Of a stretch of 64,000 nucleotides of DNA, positions 11,296-23,579 are shown in pieces. Each line of letters starts with the position of its first letter. The stretch's first letter is position 1. Under the pieces are notes generated by a model. That model was not told the DNA's origin. It ran no database searches and saw only the letters and a program-made list of their open reading frames with translations. Origin of the DNA: Cryptomeria japonica (Eukaryota; Streptophyta; Pinopsida; Cupressales; Cupressaceae); NCBI RefSeq assembly GCF_030272615.1, contig NC_081410.1, positions 227,574,915 through 227,638,914 on the forward strand. The letters are read 5' to 3'. Position numbers and translations under genes: made by a program.

Positions 11296-12531
11296 TGTAA
11301 AGCGGAAAATCGCGATCGAACCCTAGTTGCTCTCCCCTCTTCCAACTCCGAGGAGAGAGAAGGGAGAGTCTCTAGGGTTGATGGTTTTCACTTAAGGGAG
11401 AGACTTTACATTCAAAAGAGGGGTTGAAACCCACAAGATCCAATCGCACAAAATGCAAGATTGGATGCTGAATGCGTTTCAAGGGTTAAGAAAGCAAGGC
11501 TACCCTCTTTTGTAAAGAATGTTGATAGAAGAATTAAGCTAGGAATGCATAGAAAGTGACAAAGATTCGCTTATAAACTGAGATAGGGATATAGGATGAA
11601 GCTGCGGACCTGGAATTAGCAGTAAAATGTCGATACGGCGCTGTCCTGCAAATTTGAGCAAAAGTTGTCGGGACGATGGCGCCCGGCGCCACGGTCCTCC
11701 GAAAAATCCGCGAAACGAAGGGGGATCTGTTCGTCTCTACACAAGGATTCCAGATCTTCAATTTCAGCCGCGTACCTGCAACCTACACACAGAAAAGCGA
11801 AGACGATTGGGGGGTTAGGGATTAGGGGTTTGCCTTTAGGTCAAACCCCGGTTTTGGAATTAACCAAGAAATGAGAAATGCTGTAAATGTAATGTAAAAC
11901 AAGTACTAATACCTTGTTGTAAGGATGTTTGTATCCTTATGTGCGAAGGTATAGATGTTGTTGTTTGTTGTATGTTGTATGTTGTAGCATGTAATGTGTT
12001 GTAAGTGATCTCCTCTTCAATGGTTGAATCCTTGTCTTGAATGCAACACTTAGCCTTGAATGGAGACTTAGAATGATCAATTGCTTGAAGGAATGCTTGA
12101 ATGCTTGAATGCTTGAGTATAGTTTCCACGCTCTTTCCATCATCATATCGAATGAAAGAGGAAAATGTAGTTTATATACTTGTCAATTAGGGCTGATAGA
12201 CTGATTTTTCCGACCTTAGGCCGACCAGGAAAGATAATTTTCCAATTTGCAAACATAAAGACCCGAAGTCCAAAAGAGACCGGGCCCAAAATAGGACCCA
12301 GGGACCAAGGCGCTGGGCGCCATGGTCCTGGGGGACCAGGGCGCTGGGCGCTCTGGTCCCACCTCCCGGGACAACAGGGTGCAAAGGAGGTTCAGGCCAG
12401 GGTGCAAGAAAATGCAGTTTTCAGTGTCATAATCAAGTTTCGGGGTCTCCATTCAGGTTGCGTGTTGCGTCGCCATCGTGAAGACCGAAATGCAGTCGAA
12501 ATTGCAAGTGTCGCAATTTTAGGACGCTACA
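11296..12531 (-). mobile_element. solo LTR (gypsy-type, family 1), minus orientation
   Basis: It is flanked by the perfect duplication CAAAG (11291-11295 and 12532-12536). On the minus strand it starts TGTAGCGTCCTAAAATTG and ends TTCCGCTTTACA. A TATA box (TATATAAA, minus, 12171-12178) is followed by repeated CAAGCATT units. It is homologous to the solo LTR at 2164-3287 but carries extra GC-rich, partly palindromic segments with GGCGC...GCGCC and CCATGGTCC words (11680-11700 and 12300-12360). Short open frames across it on both strands are accidental. There is no internal region. Confidence 0.9.
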
Positions 12532-12536
12532 CAAAG

Positions 12537-13538
12537 GTGAAATGAATAAATTATTATTTTTAATAATGTCCATGAGACCAAATAGCCTAGGGGACCCACC
12601 AATAAGCATGAAAGGCCAAAATAAATAGGCAACCAACATTGCTTCTACTTGATCCGTCTTTCCTTTTGTATATTAGATCATTTGCTATGGATCTTGATCA
12701 AGTAATCTATAACTTTCATTATCCTTTCTTTTTCAAACAGGTTACTCAAGGAGCCCACATTTAAAGTTTCAATATAATTGATTTGAATATCTTGTAATAT
12801 GGACACTCCATGACATAATGTCATTCCGTTTCCACCATTTCTAAAGTACAATTATCTTATGTGCCCACTCTTCTATTAGTATCACTCATCCTCTAAGGGA
12901 AGAGCACCAATTACCGCCCATGTTCCAATTATCATTCACTCCTTGTTCACCCAACCCCCCAATTATTAACTTTAAAGAAACCAAAAAAATGATAACTAAA
13001 AGTCTATTAATAAATTTCACATGTAACAATAGATGCTCACTTTTTAACTTTTTTGCTCCATAATTGGCCCATTTGTGCATGACTACTAGGGCATTGTCCA
13101 TAAGTATTGACAATTTTAAGTGCACAGTTATTGGCTTATCTTTAAGTAGGTATCGGGTGACACTATGAAATGTGTACTTTTTGACCCTTGCGTACATAAT
13201 GAATCCTACATGCTTCATTACCACCCAAAAACTAAAACAATAGCTATAAACAGTTAAATCGCATACGAAGACCACAACAAAAAATCGTCAAAATCCAATA
13301 TATCATTTAAGATCTATGAATATGCAAAATTAATTATAATAATTACTAATACTTTTCCCCTAATTTCACATCCAATCCAAACATATGCAAACTAATTCTT
13401 AAATTATGATTGTTTTTCTTTCCATTTTATTTCTCCTCCTATATAGTTCTTAGTTGAGAGCACATAGCCCAAAGTGCAAATGTGTCTGGTTTCTCCGGAT
13501 CCCGCCCTTAAAGCACAATAAACTTCTGCGGAGCCAAA
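12537..13538. other. intergenic, nothing recognised
   Basis: A 129-codon minus-strand open frame (12886-13275) has no recognisable motif and the composition of translated AT-rich sequence. I do not call it a gene. Confidence 0.35.
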
Positions 13539-13703
13539 CTAGAACCAAAGTAACGCCATTAATGAGTTCGACAGCCCTTTGAGGTACTCAGTGACGATGA
13601 AACTTCGCTTCACTATATTGATCGGTCTTTGGAGATTGTCAGGAACATGAAAATCTCGCCATGTAGCGGCCGTCGACTCCGCGGGTACAAACAATGAAAA
13701 TCC
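13539..13703 (-). CDS. candidate terminal exon of an unrecognised gene
   Basis: On the minus strand a strong acceptor (TTTGTTTTGCAG) ends at 13704. It is followed by a 55-codon open frame GFSLFVPAESTAATWRDFHV ... VTEYLKGLSNSLMALLWF and a TAG at 13539-13541. GC content is higher than in the surroundings. Upstream on the same strand at about 14214-14223 is a TATATAAA box, and 14080-14270 holds an open frame rich in Ser, Arg and Ala that could be 5' leader or a first exon with a targeting-peptide-like start. I could not find a donor that joins them cleanly. The product family is not recognised. Confidence 0.3.
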   Translation of the reverse strand, partial: GFSLFVPAESTAATWRDFHVPDNLQRPINIVKRSFIVTEYLKGLSNSLMALLWF

Positions 13704-14442
13704 CTGCAAAACAAACTGAACAGAAATTTTCACTGTTTCCACTTTAAAGCAGTTGAGCCTTCAGGTCAGGGGTGTAAACAGTACTAAGGTGTCCGCAATA
13801 TCAAAAATTTGAGATTTCTACCGTGTAAGCGCAAGAGAAATCACCTCCATTTCCGCTTCAAATATTTTTACTCATGCTCGAATGGCTGAGTATTACGCTA
13901 TGTTTCGTATTGTAGCATAAGTAATGTTTCATTTGAGAAATAAATTCGAAATCTACTGAGATGCATATGTAGGTCCATGGAAGTCCGCGAGCATAAGTCT
14001 AGGGTGAAACACTGCTTTTGTAGGCTCTGGATTTCATCATTGCAAACAAATTTTTCAGCCAGTCAAAATCCTTTTGAAGTCACAATTGTGAGCCCGTGAA
14101 TGAATGAATGGCGATCAGCTGTAACCGTTCTTCTTGTTGGAAATTCGAACTTAACAAGGTCAGGCACGGCGACGAGGCAAGTATATAGCTAAAGGTTTGT
14201 GCGAGATGTGGAGCTTTATATAATGGCGAAATTAGGGTTTTAGGCGGTATGCGAGGAGCATTAGAAGCTTTTGCGAAGCGTGCGAGGGACATAAAAATCC
14301 TATCAGTTTGAATACGGCGGACTTTCCGGAATGGTGGGCACTTGGGGACAAAAGGTCGAAGGTACAAAAACGTCTGACAGGTTCGACTTAGTGGTAAACT
14401 GATTAAGACTTGATTTACAGAAATTTTAAATGGGATAGTCAA

Positions 14443-15886
14443 TATTTGAGTACAATATGGCTACATGTAGAAGACAAAGAAGGAGAAATAATTACAGAAG
14501 TGGTTGCATATAAATTCAAGGGTTTGCGTTAGCTATAGGAAAGACAATTCAAGCAAAACAGGTTCACTAGAGATTGAAAGACTACATGTTTTCACATGCT
14601 TACTATAGTTTTAATAACTGTTCTAATATGAGATGGCTCTAAAGACACATAAAGCTCGTCGCCCACCTTTAACTTTTCTGTATAAATAACAGCATTCGGC
14701 TCAATATGAGAGCAAATCTCTGAAACACTTTTCAAGTATTGCCTTAGCTATTGAAATTTCAAGTATTTGAGCCTTCTCAAATAAGTGCACTTGTGTAACC
14801 TTTTTGAAGTATGCAATAAAATTGCTGTGGCTTTAGTTTCTGTTCTTCTTCCGAGTAGATAATTAATTTAGTAATGTTGAATTTCTTACATTTTGCATTT
14901 CATATGTTGTGGTTAATTAAATATTGAGTTTTATCAGTTCTACAAAAGTAGAAAGATTTATCTATTGTGGCGCATCACCTTTTTATATTCGGTTATTTCT
15001 CTCCTTTTCTGCCCCAAACAACAGCAATTCATATTAGATTAGAAGGAAGTCAGCCTACTCCAGAAAATGTCTCAATTATAATATTTGTCACTCAAAACTC
15101 AGTGATTCATTTCTTTTGGGACCAAATAATGATGATTAGAATTACCGAGGTTAGAAAAAGCAAAGAAGGAAAATCTTGTTGTGAGCTTCATTTCACCCAA
15201 TATATAAGTAAGCTGTACAAATGTTGCTTGTATCCGGAGTTTCTACAATGGACTCAACCTCGAGAAAGGAAACATACTATAATTTCATTTTTTCCTAATC
15301 TTTTTGTCTAATAGTGACAAATGCTAATCCTGCTGACCAGGCATCAATTTACAGTTCTGGTCAGGTTGAATGGTAATGGCCTCACTATCAAATGTGAAAA
15401 GCAAATAGAGCAATGTAGGTAGTGCCTCCTCAATGTCCAAATTGATGTATGACTCATAGAGTCAATATGAATTACAGTGAACTAAACAAATGCCCGTAAC
15501 CATGCAATTCAAATAAAGGAACAATGGCAGGTGAAGAGACATGAATTACAGCACAGCTTCTTTTCTGCAGCAGTGAAAAATATTGTATGTCGCTACATTA
15601 AAAGCTTCCTTCATGGGCTGTCCCTTTGTGGGATCTTTGAAACTATAAAGATCATACATTTCATCATCGAGCGTGCTTCCCTAAAATCAACAGGACTAAA
15701 ACATTTGCCTGTGAAAATGTAAGAGAGCCTGCACATTATTTTTAATTGAGGAAAGAATGATAAGTTTTTAGCCTATATCTCAAGGAATTCCAAGCTACAC
15801 TAAAGAGTTAGAACTTATGAAGTGTAAAGAGGAATTCCTGGAGAAGATATGTAACATGCATGAGATTACCTAAGCCTAAGCCAGTC
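14443..15886. other. intergenic region downstream of the O-fucosyltransferase gene
   Basis: No supported gene. A 114-codon plus-strand open frame (14967-15311) has no motif and no splice context. The right part (about 15500-15886) would include the 3' UTR of the gene on the minus strand. Confidence 0.4.
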
Positions 15887-18800
15887 TCAAGCTGAATCAT
15901 AATGTATTCCCAAATTTTCATTCAACACTCGCCTTGGCAATTGCTTTTTTTGACAAATGCAACCAGGGAAAGGATTTGCATAGAAATACTCCTCCGTTTT
16001 AGGATATTCTCCGGGTTCTCGACCATATGGAGCTCCTATTCTATGAGCATGAATTTCCTTGACCTGATGCTGAAAGATCTCCCATGAAATACTTCCCGAC
16101 TCATACTCGTCCATCAACCTTACCAGATTTCGTCTGCAATAGAAAAAGGTAAAGACATTAGTTGAAAACTTGGACATTAAACAGTAAAGTTTGATATTTT
16201 AAGTCAAAAGTGGCCAGCAGTTGAAATAAAGCTAGAATTTCTTTCCAGCAAACCTGTCAGGGCTGATTGTCTTCCTAAATCCTTCAAACCGCCTGTGTCC
16301 CTGAACAGCTTTGGCCATATTTCCATCATAGGTGTAAACAAATACATCACTTTCTAAAGCCATTATGTAATCCAAACCAGCTAATCTGTTTTGGTATCGT
16401 TTAAGAGGCTCAAGTTCTTCGTCAGTAGCCAAACTTAAATGAGTGTAAACGTTTGGAAAATACTTCTTCAGGGTTTCCACACTGACATTCCCATAAAGTT
16501 TGCCTGCTACTATGTATATCTTAGTTGAAGAGGGATAGCCTAAAGCCTTCAGAAAAAGGCCAGTCTCATGAGGAGTCAATGGACAACCTCCCTGCAGACG
16601 TCTTTCTTCCCCATCAATTTCCTTTTCTTTCCAGTGCTCAACGCCAATCCGCATTTGCCTGAGTTCCTCTTCTTCCTTTGATGACAATCCATGTGCACAT
16701 CCTGTAAATGCTAGCATGTCTTTTTCATACCTTGATTCACAATCACAGTACAAAACAGTTTTACTGCTGAAAGACATATTATTGACTTGCTGCAAAAACA
16801 GCAAGACAAAAAACACATACTCTTAAATCAAATTGTTCTAGATACCTTAGATGCAAGGCAATGAATGGTGACTTTCTCCGGATTCTACCAAGAAGAGTGC
16901 GGGATAGGCTCTGAATAGGTTCAGCAAACTTCAGTGCCTGGTAATTAGCACGGCAACGGAGCTTCTGAATTGAATTGGGGAGATCATTATTTGCAAGACG
17001 AGCATCAGTATGTGTAAAATACAATACTTTGTGATGTTTAAGCAGAGGAAGCATCTCATCCTTGTAGAATGAGGCCTGTAAATCACAAAGCTTACAGAAA
17101 GGTCAGCCATACATCTCCAATGTATTAAAAAAGCATACAATATGGAAATTCAAGATTCACAATGGAATAAATCAAAGATTTTTACCATAGAGGCTGGCTC
17201 ACCTTTGACCACGAAATGGGAGCCTTTTTCAGAGATTCAACATTCTCGAGGGATTTTGGTAAGAAATCAACAATGTGCACATCCTCCTTCAATGTGTCGA
17301 TGAAATGATGAACATCAAATATGTCCTTAAACTCGCTGGAGCATCAAAAGCTTTCCAATATTAAGAAACATTTTAAGAACTCAAAAATAAGTGCAGTATT
17401 ATTGGAATTTATAGGGTACAGACAAATTAAAATAAATATATAAATACCTTGGGTCGTCCCAGAAAGAACTGTGATCTAACTTTGGTATAACAAGCACAGC
17501 ATTCATGATTCTTGCAATGGCAACCATATCACAGATCTGCAGGTTGAGAAGTGTAACTTAAACTATACAAGATGGCACACCACATTCAATTCAAAAGAAG
17601 TGAGGACCAAAAAAATCATGCCTGTTGCATCTAAAAATATTTACCCCTGTACGCATCTGATTCAACCCCCCATTAGCATTCACAACAAGATATCCATTGT
17701 GCTTCTCTCCTGGGCCTGTTATGAAATTTTAGTTCAATTTAGTCAATTAAAAATGCTTTATTGACTCTCTTCACAAATTTTAAATTTAGTTTATCATCCA
17801 CTCGAGAGGCTTTTCGAAGTGTTAACATACGCTTTGAATGTTGAGCACGATCTATGCATTGGAAGAAGTGCATGTTATCTGGCTTAGACCAGAGTTCATT
17901 GCATTTATGATTATCCTGGATCCAAACGTTGATATTTACTAAAATTTTACATGAAATATAATGTCAATTATTTGTAGTAAAAAGAATTGCAATTCACTTA
18001 TGTTCCATATTGACATTGGTTCTTTTCTTGTTAAGTTACTTACATCCAAGGCTTCAGAAGAATCAACGGCTTCAAGCAGGGGGGCAGATTCATACGAAGT
18101 TGAAAAATGTTGAGAATCCTCTGTCAAAACTCTATTCACAGTAGCATCCCCAAGAGGTCTCAGGAATGTGCCGAGTGGAAGAATCTACAAAACAAAGTAG
18201 CTAAACGGAGTGATTTTCTTTTATCATTAATTGTATGATGAAGACGGGCAATGAATGATAAGAAAACACATGCCATGTCAGGAGAAGTTGATATTAATCC
18301 CAATTTGAGTGGTGAAAGAATTATTTCCTAGCCCTTTAGATCTTGCTTAGTAAGCTTTTTGACTAAACTTTGTAACTTTCTTTTGCATCAGCGTTTGTGG
18401 TGCAAATGTTTGGATGGAGAAAAAAAAAACTCACAGTTTAATCCATAAGTTCACTAAACCTCTCAATGGACAAATAAAATCATATGTACCTTTAGATCTT
18501 GTGCTGTAAATCTTATTTACATATCTAACTAATATACAGCTTTCTCAATCATGTTGAACTTTTGGTAGTTTCAAGTGATTGCAGAAAAAATCATACTTTA
18601 ACCCCAAGAACAACTATTCATTCTGACTATATAAAATTCACAACACAAATTCCTGGAGGCAAAGCTTCCATGACAGAACCTATGTGGTGTCGTACGGAAT
18701 CAGAATCCTAAGGCTTAAAATATCTATGAATATTTTCAAAACGAAACTACATATGAATGAAATAAGAGGAATAAAGGCAAAGATAACAAAACTAAAGCCA

Positions 18801-21264
18801 ATAAATTGGACTCATAACACTTCAAACTTATCAAGTACATTACCAAATTGAACAAGTATGAACCCTGTTTAGGGCAGTTTACCATGTACCTGACATAACA
18901 CCAGCACTTAAGAACGAATAACATAGCCAGATATACTTACGATGACATTAAGCATAACTTATCCCATCAGAAATAGAGACTTGGTTTAAGTAGTATAATA
19001 TAGGTTACTTGAAAAATAAGTAGCCTGAATATTTTAATTCATGGCTTAGTTATTTTTCTATCATCTCTCCTGCTTGTCATAGATAAAAGGTAAGGATTGA
19101 TTTGGCATAAGTTATGCTTGAATCCGAATGTTTAGGTAAGCTTAACCTACTGAGACTGAAACCTAATCCTGATGTTAATTTAATATAGAAAATAGAAAAT
19201 CGAAGGACAAGATGTCAAGAGCATACTTATCAAGCAAGCTACAGTCTCATTGAAATACAACCCTTGTCTGTGACAGGGCAGTATGCCACGACATGATTGT
19301 GGCCTTTTGCAAGGAATAATATAGTCAGTATGGTTGAAGAACGCAGGCAATTATAGTCCAAAGGGTTGTGGTGTAATGGTAAGAAGGTGCGTTCTTTAAA
19401 ACAGTTACCCAACTTGAAATTGCGGCACTGCAATAAGTAAATCTGTATCTTGGAGGATATATGCACATGTAGTAACATGTCCAGAACTGGAGAGCGTTCT
19501 TTTCAAACTGATGTAGGTCCAGTAACGTTCCTAGTTACTTTCAACCAAATGCCAAGAAAGAATATAACCAGTTATACTTGAAAAGCCATCAAGCATAATT
19601 TATTTTCTGGGAAACAAGGACTTGGTGTAGTTTAAAAATACAGCCTTGGCAAAAATGCTGTCTGATCAAAACGTTTAGATCAGCCAGACCCATTGAGATT
19701 GAACCCTGAATCCGATTTTTAATATTTAAGGTAGAAATTAGAAGGAATCAGAAATCCTGGATAAGGCCTGATTTAGCCTACTGTCACACAAGAAAAAATA
19801 ACATAAATTGAGTTTTGATATGTTATGATTTAGAGGGTAATGATGGTTCCTGGACGTTTATTTCTGCTTATAAAATATCAAGGGATAATAGAACTTATAC
19901 CAACATTTTGCAGAGTAATTTAATAGATCAGGGTCTAAGTTTGCATAAAACATAATACCAAATAATAATATAATATTTTGTTAAGAAAATGATGGATTAT
20001 GAAAATATAGGTTTTGCTTACAAAAGGAAGTCCATTGATCAATGCTGCGATCAGAGTTTCAGTTGATAACAATGACTTTCAAAAGCCAACAAAATGGGAA
20101 GGGTGATAAGATTGGAGAATGAAAACCTGAAAGCTTACCAAAGTACTATTATGAATACGGCTAGCCAGAAACAACAGATTTCCACTCCAGATACATTGCC
20201 ACATATCTTACCTGAGATGTTTGATACTTCCCGGGGCTTTTTTGGGGACAATGAAGCCACCAGATGAGTGAGAAGCTGGACTATGGGGTACAGACGGCAA
20301 TTGCAGTGACCTGCCTTGCTCTCTATGGAAAGTTGGGGCTAAATCACAATAGGATGCAGGGAATTCATTACGTACAGCACTTGGATACAGGCTCAGCCCA
20401 TCAAAGTAAGTGCACTTTCAATGGTATTTATCACTTGCATGGGAATACATAATGCACAGCTGTTTTTTTCAACTCTTCAGGTTAATTAGGTTTTCAATGT
20501 TCATTGTAGCCGCCAGTTTTTTGTCATTCAAAATTAGACACTCGAGTCACTATGTAGCGATATTTATAAGGATGCAGTATAGGCAACACGATGTCTAGTG
20601 TTAGGGGAAAGCAATTGTAATGATGATGAAGCGATTGTATCCAAACAGACCAAGCTAGAAAACCCACAGTAGTATCTTGTAAGCCGAGCCATATTCTAGG
20701 CTTGACAATCCGGACAAGAATCTCATTAGAAACACAAATATATCCAACCAGATTTGCCAAATGGGTAGTAAAGAAAAATTTAAAAATACAAACCTGTTCA
20801 GATTGGTGTCCAACCCATAGAATAGAGCCTAACTTTACAAACAGCAATCCAATGGTTAGTGCCACAAGAATTAACACAAAGAGCTGTCTCGTGAATTTCC
20901 TAGCCGCGAGCTTCTTCACCCCCATAACTATACTCCTAACTAGAAAATTCATAAGCATACCATAGAAAAACATCTCCAGAAGCCTAAGAGGCCTTTTTCT
21001 ACATCCTCCACCCCCACAATCATTCATTGTTGTTACACAGTCATCTGCATTGATTAACGCCTTGTCCATTCCTGCTCTAAAATAGTCAAATGCAGCAATG
21101 GAATCCGCATCAACCAAACGCCTGGAGGAAGAACTGAAAAACCTGTTTCTAGGACTTACTGTACCAGAGATCCGAGGACTTAGCAACACCTTGGCAATGT
21201 TCTTACTACCTGCCATTGCTGATCCCACATCGTCTCTGTTGAATGCAGCCCATTGGTTTCCCAT
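15887..21264 (-). CDS. O-fucosyltransferase family protein (plant PF10250/GT65-like), 9 exons, 647 aa
   Basis: Exons (minus): 20794-21264, 18044-18184, 17831-17915, 17645-17715, 17448-17536, 17203-17335, 16846-17075, 16254-16730 and 15887-16133. All introns are GT-AG, phases agree throughout, and the sum is 1944 bp including TGA. The start is the ATG at 21262-21264 because an in-frame TGA lies just upstream. Residues 1-126 form a Ser/Arg-rich cytosolic tail, about 127-150 one membrane anchor ([20 protein letters not shown]), and the rest a lumenal domain, as in Golgi type II glycosyltransferases. Family marks are [16 protein letters not shown] (239-254), [16 protein letters not shown] (about 273-288), the HLRYEKDM motif with the expected donor-contacting Arg (405-412), and [18 protein letters not shown] near the C-terminus. 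The acceptor is unknown; plant members act on glycans or glycoproteins. Length is at the upper end of the family because of the long N-terminal tail. No frame damage is seen. Confidence 0.93.
18185..20793 (-). other. intron 1 of the O-fucosyltransferase gene, with internal degenerate duplication
   Basis: A 2.6-kb intron with donor CAG|GTTTGT and acceptor TTTTGTAG. It contains two diverged copies of a few-hundred-base unit (about 18929-19200 and 19565-19750). Both hold AAGCATAA, ACTTGGT, then GTTTAGRT...ATTGAGA/ACTGAGACTGAA and GTAGAAATTAGAAGGA-like words. A tRNA-like stretch (GTGGTGTAATGGTAAG ... CAACTTGAAATTG, about 19368-19430) between them could be an old SINE fragment. Confidence 0.6.
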
Positions 21265-21777
21265 CACACAAAACAATCTTCTCGCGCATCACACAGTAAA
21301 ATCTCATCAAGGGGAAAAAAATTCCCTTGTTTAACTATCCAAATCCATCTCTGGAGGTGCCTATTCGTTTCTACCAAGGCAGTGGCTCGATTACATCAAT
21401 TAAACTAAATCAAACGCATGCTTTCTTAATTTCCCTTCAACCCATTACAACTACGGGCAAAAATAATTACAAGGAGAAGAAAGAGATCGGAGCGCACTAG
21501 ACAATGCGAAACAATTGAAGTTTTTGTAAAACCAGCAGATGCATAAGTTATTTTGTATTTATTTTCGTTAAGTGTCATGCAACTCCACTCTAAAATATGA
21601 GCATTTAGCATGTAGGGACATTTTGTCAAACAGGTCGTGTGCATCTTGGAACTGCAGATTGTCAAAGTAATTGCATTACTACTGATTTGTTCCCTCTAGA
21701 AATTGTGGTGTATAATAATTAAACACAATCTTAGAATATTCAGATGAGACAATCAACCAACTGTAAAAAGCACACTA
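21265..21777 (-). promoter_or_regulatory. 5' flank of the O-fucosyltransferase gene
   Basis: The 5' UTR and promoter should lie here, upstream of the ATG at 21264. I see no convincing TATA box at a definable distance, so no element is placed. No other gene is visible. Confidence 0.3.
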
Positions 21778-21885
21778 AAGAGCATCACCAAGTTTAACCA
21801 TAAGTTGAGAAAAAAAGGCATCATCAAGTTTAACCATAAGTTAAGAAAAAAGCATCATCAAGATTACCATAAGTTGAGAAAGAAA
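21778..21885 (+). repeat. three-copy tandem repeat, unit about 36-38 bp
   Basis: Three successive units share GCATCATCAAG, TTTAACCATAAGTTGAGAAA and a variable A-run: about 21781, 21818 and 21851. The units differ by short indels in the A-run and a 3-4 base loss in the third unit. It lies about 0.5 kb upstream of the O-fucosyltransferase start codon. Confidence 0.75.
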
Positions 21886-23579
21886 TTAATTTCTGTTTTT
21901 GATGAGTATTAGAAATTAATTTTTTCTCTCTTGAGTATGGCTTATGCTTTTATAGAAAGGCCACTTTCAGATTGGCAATAAGCTAAATCCATTTGATGGT
22001 ATTGCATGTAAATTGTGAAGAACCAATTACAACACTTCGAATGAATGTAGCAATTTTTATCTTCCTAAAAAACACCTTGTCGTTTTTATTCTCATTCCAT
22101 ATACTGTATTCAACTCTCAGATAAGGCTCCGTGATTCGTTTTAATAAAATAACGGCCCGTGATTCGTTCGTAGTAAAACATTGTATTTAATTCATCATGC
22201 GGTCTCCAAACCTTTTGAAGGCATAGACTAGAGTTGACTCCAGCTCAATATTTATTTCATTTTCATTATTTCGTTATGGAGTTTACATGGTGCCCTATGT
22301 CATCTAAGAGTCATTTGCTTAGTCTTGTATGGTTCTACATGGGAAAAGAAGAATGTATTTTTATTATTTTTATAAAATAAAATTATGCTACTTAATTATA
22401 ATATATATTTTTAAAATTAATTTTAGTTAATTATAATATATTTTTTAATTCTTTTGGTTCATGGATAAAGCTAATATTTATCTTAATAGTTTGGTATCCA
22501 TTATAATGAAATACACAATGACATTAACTCACAAAACCAAATTTTAACATTAAAATAGAGAATCTTTGTTTCACAATATAGAAATAAAATTTATTTCATT
22601 CACTACAAATGCCTTATTATTTTGTGGTTTTTAACTATGGACTCCCTCTCTTTGTAAAATTTCTTAATTACATATCATCAATTTTGCATAATTTCATAGC
22701 CTATCTGACTACTGAGACTTTCTTCTCCAACACAGTGCCTTTGCCTTTGGTTGCTCTTTGTTCACACTTTCACACTTTTCCTCACTCTCATATTGCATAG
22801 CCTATCTTCCTTTGCACCTTTACTTAGTTCTTTCCTCCGTCCTACAATGGAGTTTCTCACCATTTTTGGTAATCTCACGACCTCTATTTCTTCAATGCCC
22901 TCTTGCACCCCCCAATCTCATTCACTTCCCAATGCTTCATTGCCTTTTCACCTCACCCTCCTAACTCCTATGTAGCCCAAGTCATATTCTTCCTCTACCA
23001 TTATTACTCACCTGACACTTCTCTGTTTATTTTGTTCCTCTTACACACTTTCCCCCTTTCTATATCTTAGTAAAGTGAAGGTTTCCAATTATTCCCTTCC
23101 TCTCTTGTCGCCTCTACTACTTGGATGACATTTATGTATTGCATTTCATAAGCTTCAATGCATTGGAACTAATCTTCCTGGTGATTTTTCTACTCCTCTT
23201 AACCAATTCCAATTAGTCTCTCCCTCTTTTTCTCACTTAGTCAGTTTGCAAGAGGTATCCAATTCCCTTCTCCATGATTTTGCGCCCACTTCCTTTCTTT
23301 GTCTTGGGCAACACACCTCACTACACAACTCCTTTCTCCTTTTTCTCTATAGCCACCATCCTCTACTATTTTTGAACAAAAAGAAAAGAAACACCTCTTT
23401 TAAGACCTTTGCCTCTTCAAAATCTGCAACAAAAAATCATTAATCGCATAACCAATTGAAATTTGATAGTCTTTAAGCCATTTTAGGACTCCACTCCTCA
23501 TAAATCCATTCCACCTCACTACTACCATTTCAGGAGTCTTTAATGAATTGGTCAAAAGACACAAGACCCACACTCTAAT
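21886..23579. other. AT-rich stretch, nothing recognised
   Basis: Pyrimidine-rich on the plus strand from about 22720 to 23360. Short open frames there are explained by composition. No supported feature. Confidence 0.4.

Noticed and set aside
12886-13275. 129-codon minus-strand open frame
   Set aside because: Composition of translated AT-rich sequence, no motif, no splice signals with neighbours.
14967-15311. 114-codon plus-strand open frame near the O-fucosyltransferase gene
   Set aside because: No recognisable motif and no supporting splice or promoter context.
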